NCBI RefSeq assembly: GCF_030811715.1 | Contig: NZ_JAUSRH010000009.1 | Coordinates: 104,740-168,739, forward strand | Source: Sinomonas atrocyanea | Lineage (GTDB): Bacteria; Actinomycetota; Actinomycetes; Actinomycetales; Micrococcaceae | Direction of reading: 5' to 3' | Length of the DNA: 64,000 bases | Shown: in pieces, positions 59,134-64,000 of the stretch | Layout: each line of letters starts with the position of its first letter | Numbering within the stretch: position 1 is the stretch's first letter | Made by a program: the position numbers and the translations under genes | Notes under the pieces: model-generated | The model's database searches: none | Told to the model about the DNA's origin: nothing | Seen by the model: only the letters and a program-made list of their open reading frames with translations

Positions 59134-59967
59134 TCAGGCAGGGGTGCCAGGCAAGGTCCAGTCGAAGTCTCGGGGGCGCAGTTCCTGGTCATGCGGGTCG
59201 AAATCGATGATGTCGAATCTGCCCGCTTCTAGGTCCACCTTCCCATCCACCATGCGCATTCCCGACCACACGCCGATCCTGCACCGCCCTGGATGCTGGC
59301 GGGCGTGATCAACTTCGTTGCGCGTGACGATCACCGAAGTGCCTCTGCTCTGCGTGCCTTTCGCCTCGAGGAAGATCTTCTCCGTTCCCCTCATAGCGAC
59401 GGCATCATAGGGACGGTTCTGCCGAGTGTCGGTGACGGTCCACCCTTCGTCACGGTAGTAGTTCATCAGGCGGTCTTGGGCGGCATCCTCGATCTCTCTG
59501 CGGACTGCTGCGTCCATTTGGAGTCCTTGGCCTCGCGTGCCGGGTTCATCCAGGGCCTCCGAGAAGCCGGAGGTTGCTGGGTCTGCCGGCTCGGGGATCT
59601 CGGGGTCGGGCTCGTAGGTGAACCCCCTGGCCGGTTCGACAGGGCTCCCGATCAAGGCTTCATGGATGGGGTGTCCGGGCGGTAGCGGGTGGCCGAGAAG
59701 GGCCTTCTTTCGCTGTCCTTTTGCGTTGGCCGGGAGGACCTCATAGTTGGGGCGGTGCAGTTCTGCGACCAAGATGATGCGGCCTTGGTAGCTCAAGGTC
59801 GCCCAGCTTTCGGCTGAGACGCGCTCCTCGTTCACATTCCAGTCGCCGCGATTGTTCTCCCAGAGCTCTTGCGGTGTTGCGTCAGGATCGTAGCCATACC
59901 AGTCACGCCCGAGCGGGTCATCGCTGTCGGCAGTCTGCCGTTCGATGATCCTGATGTTGAAGACCAT
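59134..59967 (-). CDS. DUF3883/PD-(D/E)XK-like domain protein
   Basis: The 277-residue protein ends in a domain with RPYDAVAMRGTEKIFLEAKGTQSRG and VIVTRNEVDHARQHPGRCRIGVW: an Asp followed by ExK matches the PD-(D/E)XK nuclease fold as in DUF3883, often found in restriction and defence genes. The N-terminal part (MVFNIRIIERQTADSDDPLG..) is unrecognised. A frame extends upstream to 60111, but ATG 59967 gives the better protein-like start. The gene is less GC-rich than its neighbours and stands alone, so lateral acquisition is possible. Confidence 0.7.
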   Translation of the reverse strand: MVFNIRIIERQTADSDDPLGRDWYGYDPDATPQELWENNRGDWNVNEERVSAESWATLSYQGRIILVAELHRPNYEVLPANAKGQRKKALLGHPLPPGHPIHEALIGSPVEPARGFTYEPDPEIPEPADPATSGFSEALDEPGTRGQGLQMDAAVRREIEDAAQDRLMNYYRDEGWTVTDTRQNRPYDAVAMRGTEKIFLEAKGTQSRGTSVIVTRNEVDHARQHPGRCRIGVWSGMRMVDGKVDLEAGRFDIIDFDPHDQELRPRDFDWTLPGTPA

Positions 59968-60232
59968 GCCTCGAGTATCGCGGACTGGCTCCATCCTCCG
60001 GTGCAGGGTGCCTGCCCGGTTGACCTGTAACAGGGAGCGCCGGCGAGGGCCACACCGGCATCGTCCACTGATGACGCGCCGCACGGTGGGGCCCTCGGCG
60101 CCATGTGCCATTTCACGTTGTAGCCCTCATCCCATAGACCGCCGCCGCCCGTGGTGGGTTCCCTACAAAACGGTCGCTTGCGGCGCTGCATAGCCTTCTT
60201 CCAGCAGCCTTCCCGGACCTTCTGGAGGAACC

Positions 60233-60874
60233 ATGAGCAACCCCGCCACGCCCGCTCCCGCGCCCCACCGCTCGGCCGAGGCCTGCCCCCGCAGGACCCG
60301 CCGGATGTGGGACTCGCAGTCGCTGGCCCTCGTCTCCGTGTTCGCCGCGCTCATCGCGGCCTCGGCCATCGTCCCGGGCATCCCGGTGGGCGGCTTCGGG
60401 GTGCCGATCACGCTGCAGACGTTCGCGATCATGCTCACCGGTCTCGTCCTCGGCGGGGCCCGCGGCGCCGCCGCGGTGGGGCTCTACCTCGTCGTCGCGT
60501 TCGCGGGGCTGCCGATCTTCTCGGGCGGCCGGGCTGGGCTGCAGGTCATGGCCGGCGGCTCCGCCGGGTACATCGTGGGGTTCGTCCTCGCCGCCTTCCT
60601 CGTGGGTGTCGCCGCCGAGCAGATCATCCGGCGCGTCTCGGCCAAGCGCCGGGCGCTGTGGTTCTTCCTCGCCGCGGCCGTGGTCACCGTGGTCGCCTCG
60701 CACCTGCCCGGCGTGCTCGGCATGATGCTCAACCTCAAGCTCTCCTGGCAGGCGGCCTTCGCCGCCGACCTCGTCTTCTACCCGGGCGACCTCCTCAAGG
60801 ACGCTGTCGCCGCCGTCGCCGCGGTGGCCGTGCACCGGGCGTTCCCGGACGTGCTCGTCCGCCGCGTGAAGTGA
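60233..60874 (+). CDS. bioY: BioY biotin transporter S component
   Basis: The 213-residue membrane protein is the substrate-binding unit of an energy-coupling-factor biotin transporter. Six hydrophobic helices include LVSVFAALIAASAIVPGIPVGGFGVPITLQTFAIMLTGLVLGGARGAAAVGLYL, the conserved BioY N-terminal core, and GGSAGYIVGFVLAAFLVG. No bioM/bioN follow; solitary BioY or a shared ECF module would have to serve. Start ATG 60233 has GGAGG upstream. The CHY zinc finger gene follows after 10 bases. Confidence 0.93.
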   Translation: MSNPATPAPAPHRSAEACPRRTRRMWDSQSLALVSVFAALIAASAIVPGIPVGGFGVPITLQTFAIMLTGLVLGGARGAAAVGLYLVVAFAGLPIFSGGRAGLQVMAGGSAGYIVGFVLAAFLVGVAAEQIIRRVSAKRRALWFFLAAAVVTVVASHLPGVLGMMLNLKLSWQAAFAADLVFYPGDLLKDAVAAVAAVAVHRAFPDVLVRRVK

Positions 60875-60884
60875 GGCGAGTGAA

Positions 60885-61214
60885 GTGAGCGGGGGAGCGC
60901 ACGCCGTGCGGGTCTTCGGCGCGACCGTGGACGACGAGACCCGCTGCGTCCACTACCGCACCGAGGTGGACGTGGTCGCCATGAAGTTTGCCTGCTGCGG
61001 GCGGTACTACCCCTGCCACCTCTGCCACGCCGAGGACGCGGACCACGAGGGCCGGACGTGGCCGCCGGACCAGTGGGCGGAGCCGGCGGTGCTGTGCGGG
61101 GTGTGCAAGAGGGAGATCGCCATCGAGGACTACCTGGCGACGACCTCGTGCCCGAGCTGCGGCGCCCTGTTCAACGAACGCTGCGCCGCGCACCGGCACT
61201 TCTACTTTGGCTGA
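60885..61214 (+). CDS. CHY zinc finger protein
   Basis: The 109-residue protein has many paired Cys/His ligands: TRCVHYRTEVDVVAMKFACCGRYYPCHLCHAE, LCGVCKREI, and TSCPSCGALFNERCAAHRHFYF, matching the CHY-type zinc finger with several zinc sites. In bacteria its role is unknown; in eukaryotes related domains belong to ubiquitin ligases and mitochondrial import factors. GTG 60885 follows bioY by 10 bases, so both are likely on one mRNA. Confidence 0.9.
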   Translation: MSGGAHAVRVFGATVDDETRCVHYRTEVDVVAMKFACCGRYYPCHLCHAEDADHEGRTWPPDQWAEPAVLCGVCKREIAIEDYLATTSCPSCGALFNERCAAHRHFYFG

Positions 61215-61220
61215 CGCGAC

Positions 61221-61256
61221 GCGGACGACGGCGGGTGCGCGCCCGCCGTCGTCCGC
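61221..61256. terminator. Terminator of the bioY-CHY operon
   Basis: GCGGACGACGGCGGG (61221-61235), loop TGCGCG, and CCCGCCGTCGTCCGC (61242-61256) form a perfect 15-bp stem six bases after the CHY stop codon. Loop and stem are almost identical to those at 53250-53285. Confidence 0.87.
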
Positions 61257-61407
61257 GCGCGCCACTTCTGTCGGTGCGGCGTGCTCTGATGAGCCCATGA
61301 CGACAAGTTCAAGCTGTGTCCCCGGTGCTGCTGTCGCAGGTGGCCAACCGCCCTTCGTCCGGGAGTCACCCGGATGATCGGCGGTCCTACCGTGAAAGGA
61401 CACCAGC

Positions 61408-61788
61408 ATGAACAGCGTGTGGCACATCTCGGCGGACATCCGCCTCCTCCCCGTTCCTGGCGATCCCTCGCCGAGCCCGGTGGAGAGGGTCATGGCCGTC
61501 ATGGGGCCGCTGACGGAGGCTGGGGCTGAGACGTTCAGCTTCTCGCCTGACTCCGAGATGCCCGAGATCGGTGTCGGCTTCAGCCTGGATGCCGAGGCCT
61601 TTGAGGACGCGTGGAGCTTCGCTCCCTGGGTGGTCGAGCTCCTCGGCGACCTCGCCGGTCCGGCGGAGGTCATTGGCCTGCGCGTCTGTGACGATGCACG
61701 GTGGCGCAGCGAGACCGATGGCACCGCCGGGAAGCTTGGCCTGCTGAACCGCATCTGGCCGCCGACGAGGTGGTTCAGGGGCGCGTAG
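61408..61788 (+). CDS. Hypothetical protein (126 aa)
   Basis: This soluble 126-residue protein has the look of a small ferredoxin-like fold (MNSVWHISADIRLLPVP..ERVMAVMGPLTEAGAETFSFSPDSEMPEIGVGFSLDAEAFEDAWSFAPWVVELLGDLA) but matches no family I know. The ATG at 61408 has GAAAGGAC upstream. It lies in a stretch of reduced GC content and is followed by 520 bases without a clear gene, so it may be part of an acquired block. Confidence 0.55.
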   Translation: MNSVWHISADIRLLPVPGDPSPSPVERVMAVMGPLTEAGAETFSFSPDSEMPEIGVGFSLDAEAFEDAWSFAPWVVELLGDLAGPAEVIGLRVCDDARWRSETDGTAGKLGLLNRIWPPTRWFRGA

Positions 61789-62309
61789 ACGGAGCGTGCC
61801 TGGATCGTCTTCGTGACCGCGTGATGAATGGTGGTTCCCCGCTGAAGGGCGGGGAACCACCACTCATCTCAGCCTCGATGTCGTCGAGACGACCGGCGAA
61901 TGCGATCGTCGGCCAAGTCTTCATTGTCAGTGTCAACTGCGCCGGGCCCACCGGCAAAGGCCGCAGCACGTGGCCGATCCTGAAGGCACCGTCCTAGGGG
62001 AAGTTCCGGGGTAGCCCCCGCGCTTATGGCCGTAGATCTGGACCTAGCCGCCGTCGCCCGCGTCTTCCGAACCCAGGGCACTGCTGGGGTCAACCGCATA
62101 TGATCCCAGTTCCGGCCCGGCGAGCAGCCCATCGCGCTTCATCCGTGATAAAGCCGAGCCTCTCCTTGAGTAGGCCTCTCCCGAGGCGTCTGTGGCGTGG
62201 CAATTTTACATGTCAAAGACGAATATGATCTCCTGTCTCCGGATGCATTCCCACAAGCCCCCAGTGGCCTTCTGAAGTGAATGCGGAAAGTTCGATCGCA
62301 GGGGGCAGT
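61789..62309. other. Gene-poor, lower-GC region
   Basis: No convincing gene is seen in these 521 bases. The stretch contains one strong hairpin (61829-61862), and base composition falls towards its end (ATTTTACATGTCAAAGACGA near 62200), where the promoter of the excalibur lipoprotein gene is expected. Open frames on the minus strand here have no recognisable motifs or start sites. It could be the remnant of an insertion. Confidence 0.5.
61829..61862. terminator. Hairpin, probable terminator
   Basis: TGGTGGTTCCCCGC (61829-61842), loop TGAAGG, and GCGGGGAACCACCA (61849-61862) form a perfect 14-bp stem 40 bases after the 126-aa gene. Its sequence is unrelated to the shared terminator core seen elsewhere. 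Confidence 0.65.
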
Positions 62310-63017
62310 ATGAAAAACGTTCTGGTAGCAGTCGCGCTGAGCGCCTTGGCTTTGACGGGATGCTCGGCACACCCGACCGCTTCGGTCGCGAACGCGGCAT
62401 CCCCGACTCCTAGCGCGACTGCAACGGCGACATGTCCCTCTCCGATGCCGACCACCACGGTCACGGTCAAGGCGACGCCCGCACCGACCGACTCCTCTGT
62501 CGCGCCTTCGACGCCTTCGGCTCAGGCCGAGGATCCATTGGGTTGCCCGACCTCAACCGCAACAGTGCTGGCAGCGCTATATGCGGACGGCGACACCTGC
62601 ACCAATGTGGGGGAGCGCTACACACTGGCGGGCGCCGACTTGGCCTGCACCAAGGACCGCGACGGTTCGATCGTGTGGATGACCAAGTCCAAGGCCGACA
62701 AGCTCGCTGCCGATCTCGCCGCGGAGAAGGCCGCGGCTGATGCCAAGGCTGCCGCCGATGCGAAGGCCGCTGCGGACGCCAAGGCTGCCGCCGATGCCAA
62801 AGCCGCTGCTGATGCCAAAGCCGCTGCTGATGCGCAGGCCGCAGCTGACGCGCAGACGGCCGCCCAGCAGGCAGCTCAGCAGCAGCAGGCATCGTCGGTG
62901 TACTACGCGAACTGCACCGCCGCCCGCGCCGCTGGCGCGGCCCCGCTGTACGCGGGCCAGCCCGGCTACCGGATCGGCCTCGACCGTGACCGCGACGGGG
63001 TCGCCTGCGAGCGCTAG
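62310..63017 (+). CDS. Excalibur-domain lipoprotein with hexapeptide repeats
   Basis: The 235-residue protein has a lipoprotein signal (MKNVLVAVALSALALTGC, lipid-modified Cys18), a Thr/Ser/Pro-rich wall-spanning linker (~20-75), a small Cys-containing domain (~79-125), six copies of KAAADA (residues 140-175) plus Gln variants up to ~182, and an excalibur calcium-binding domain with DRDRDGVACE at the C-terminus. The repeat is strongly helical and may form a coiled stalk presenting the excalibur domain outside the membrane. ATG 62310 follows AGGGGGCAGT. The start region is AT-richer than the rest. Confidence 0.85.
   Translation: MKNVLVAVALSALALTGCSAHPTASVANAASPTPSATATATCPSPMPTTTVTVKATPAPTDSSVAPSTPSAQAEDPLGCPTSTATVLAALYADGDTCTNVGERYTLAGADLACTKDRDGSIVWMTKSKADKLAADLAAEKAAADAKAAADAKAAADAKAAADAKAAADAKAAADAQAAADAQTAAQQAAQQQQASSVYYANCTAARAAGAAPLYAGQPGYRIGLDRDRDGVACER
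62731..62850 (+). repeat. Tandem 18-bp repeats coding KAAADA
   Basis: Units such as GATGCCAAGGCTGCCGCC are repeated in tandem, about six copies with third-base variation, inside the excalibur lipoprotein gene. Copy number may vary between strains through slippage. Confidence 0.75.
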
Positions 63018-63080
63018 ACCTCGCGGGGCCTCAGGACCGCCGATCACAACGCCGACGCCGATGAGCGCCCCACGGGGCGG

Positions 63081-63758
63081 TCAGCCGGCGCGCTTCCAGG
63101 CCCGCTCGGCATTGCGCTTGAGAATCGCGAGCATCCGGGACTGCATGACCCACACGACCGAGGGGAAGATCCATAGCGAGAGCAGCCAGGCGACCGCTCG
63201 CGGTCTGAAGGTCTCGTAGCCGCCGATCACGAGGCGCGTCCTGCCGCCGGGCAGCTCCTTGAGTTGGAAGCCCCAGAGGCCTTCTGTGTAGGCAGAGGGG
63301 CGAGGCTGCGCGGGGTCGAGGGGCCTTCCCACGAGGTCGCTGAGCCCGTGGAGCCCGAGGAAGCGGTTCGGCTCGAGGGCGGCGACGGTCCAGGCGTCAA
63401 CGGCTCCGTAGCGCTTGGTCCAGTACTTCACGGTGTCGCCGAGCTTGAGGTCCTGCCATTCAGGATGGATCCGGCTGGCGCTCGGCCGGCCGCCGTTGTC
63501 GAGGCGGTCCCACGAGTACCAGCCGCCGCGGTCCCCACCGAGCTGGACGAGCCAGGGCCAGACAGCCTCAGGCGGCGCATCGATCGTCACGGCCATCGTC
63601 GCGCCGCGTTCACCGTCGGGGACGATGTCCGCGCCGGGGTAGGGGCCCGCGACCTCGTCGCGCGTCGCGCCCCAGTGCCGGAACACGGGGCGGAGGGCTG
63701 CGATGCCGGCGATCGCCCCCCCAGTGGACGCGCCGAAGGCGGCGAGCACCTTCTTCAT
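63081..63758 (-). CDS. SRPBCC-family protein with N-terminal membrane anchor
   Basis: The 225-residue protein has a short hydrophobic N-terminus (MKKVLAAFGASTGGAIAGIAAL), a SRPBCC/START-like lipid-pocket domain (GATMAVTIDAPPEAVWPWLVQLGGDRGGWYSWDRLDN, then EGLWGFQLKELPGGRTRLVIGGYET), and a hydrophobic C-terminal segment (AVAWLLSLWIFPSVVWVMQSRML). Proteins of this kind are abundant in actinobacteria and bind unknown hydrophobic ligands. ATG 63758 was chosen by its match to the signal-like start; an upstream in-frame ATG exists. Confidence 0.82.
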   Translation of the reverse strand: MKKVLAAFGASTGGAIAGIAALRPVFRHWGATRDEVAGPYPGADIVPDGERGATMAVTIDAPPEAVWPWLVQLGGDRGGWYSWDRLDNGGRPSASRIHPEWQDLKLGDTVKYWTKRYGAVDAWTVAALEPNRFLGLHGLSDLVGRPLDPAQPRPSAYTEGLWGFQLKELPGGRTRLVIGGYETFRPRAVAWLLSLWIFPSVVWVMQSRMLAILKRNAERAWKRAG

Positions 63759-63897
63759 GCATCCAGCGTCCCGAGCGCCTCGCCGGTCCCGCAAGGGGAC
63801 AACGTCACCGCAGTGCGCGGCGACCGTCGCCTCGAGGTGCAGCTGCCTCCAACGTGCGTGCCGCGCTTCGGTTGCTGTGCCTGGCGCGGGGGCGGCC

Positions 63898-64000
63898 GGG
63901 GGGGGGGGCCCCCCCCCCCCCCCCCCCCCCCCGCGGGGGGGGGGGGGGGGGGGGGGGGGGGGCGCAGGCGCCCACCCCCCCCCACCGGGCCGGGCCCCCA
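63898..64000. other. G/C homopolymer tail, probable assembly end
   Basis: Runs of 11 G, 24 C and 28 G (63898-63962) followed by C-rich text are unlike anything else in the window and probably reflect low-quality sequence at a contig end rather than biology. Confidence 0.75.

Noticed and set aside
60112..60232. BioQ/BioR operator or biotin-related riboswitch before bioY
   Set aside because: No TGAAC-GTTCA-type palindrome or other known biotin regulatory motif was found in the gap.
61829..61862. Terminal hairpin of an IS200/IS605 or IStron-like element
   Set aside because: No transposase or TnpB-like gene is near it; a terminator is the simpler explanation.
61869..62132. 87-codon minus-strand frame in the gene-poor region
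   Set aside because: No ribosome-binding site, no motif and biased composition; treated as noncoding.
62731..62850. CRISPR-like repeats
   Set aside because: The 18-bp units are contiguous, in frame and have no spacers; they encode a protein repeat. No CRISPR array was seen anywhere.

Overview
The window is high-GC DNA (roughly 70% by eye) with short gene spacing, many GTG starts and many 1-8 base stop/start overlaps. Together with gene content typical of soil Micrococcaceae (GlcNAc phosphotransferase genes under a DasR-like GntR regulator, ECF sigma factor paired with a DGPF/YCII protein, CHY zinc finger protein, GH27/GH13 dextran-type glycosidases) this points to an Arthrobacter/Sinomonas-like actinobacterium. 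No rRNA, tRNA, CRISPR array or complete insertion sequence was recognised. The last ~100 bases are G/C homopolymer runs that look like the ragged end of a contig.

Layout. 62-2275: McrB-type restriction ATPase, its partner presumably outside the window. 2373-5377: RibD/DHFR-like reductase, an APC/KUP-like transporter whose ribosome-binding site lies in an inverted repeat, and a small hypothetical gene. 5445-7070: NCS1 nucleobase/hydantoin-type transporter behind a promoter with palindromic operators. 7152-8316: universal stress protein and NAD(P)-binding SDR-like protein. 8414-11500: ABC ATPase, ABC permease and GbsR/MarR-like regulator operon, divergent from an adenine/adenosine deaminase (11600-12610). 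12525-17026: GlcNAc use (IIC, nagB and cutC in one operon; IIB and IIA divergent; DasR-like regulator), followed by a HAD phosphatase and a beta-hydroxyacid dehydrogenase. 18804-28933: mixed housekeeping and stress genes (DJ-1/PfpI protein, alcohol dehydrogenase, CYTH-CHAD protein, fatty acid desaturase, cold-shock protein, OsmC, amino acid permease).

29040-31672 is an H-NOX heme sensor translationally coupled to a GAF-GGDEF-EAL enzyme, which would link nitric oxide (or redox) to cyclic di-GMP. 31547-36561 is a sugar locus: ROK repressor, Tat-exported GH27 + CBM35 enzyme most like isomalto-dextranase, and a GH13 oligo-1,6-glucosidase; together they would turn dextran into isomaltose and then glucose. 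36860-40928: secreted hypothetical protein, zinc alcohol dehydrogenase, flavodoxin, and an ECF42-like sigma factor with its DGPF protein.

40882-51486 is the most distinctive region: eleven same-strand genes starting with a TetR regulator and encoding a complete-looking cyclohexanecarboxylate route (AliA ligase, AliB dehydrogenase with the unusual catalytic Asp, enoyl-CoA hydratase, BadH, BadI ring-opening hydrolase) plus beta-oxidation and glutaryl-CoA dehydrogenase-like enzymes. One of its SDR proteins has lost the catalytic Tyr and Lys. 51778-53229 is an amino acid permease behind a large unexplained palindromic element. 53740-59008 is a tricarballylate-type locus (LysR, PrpF-like isomerase, MFS carrier, TcuA). 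59134-63758 holds a DUF3883/PD-(D/E)XK-like protein, bioY, CHY zinc finger protein, an excalibur lipoprotein and a SRPBCC protein; parts of this stretch are visibly less GC-rich and may be acquired.

Two dispersed sequence families recur between genes: long-stem terminators sharing the core ACGACGGCGG/CCGCCGTCGT, and a GGTTGAGCGGAG..GTCGAAACC element, one copy of which lies inside the ECF sigma coding region.
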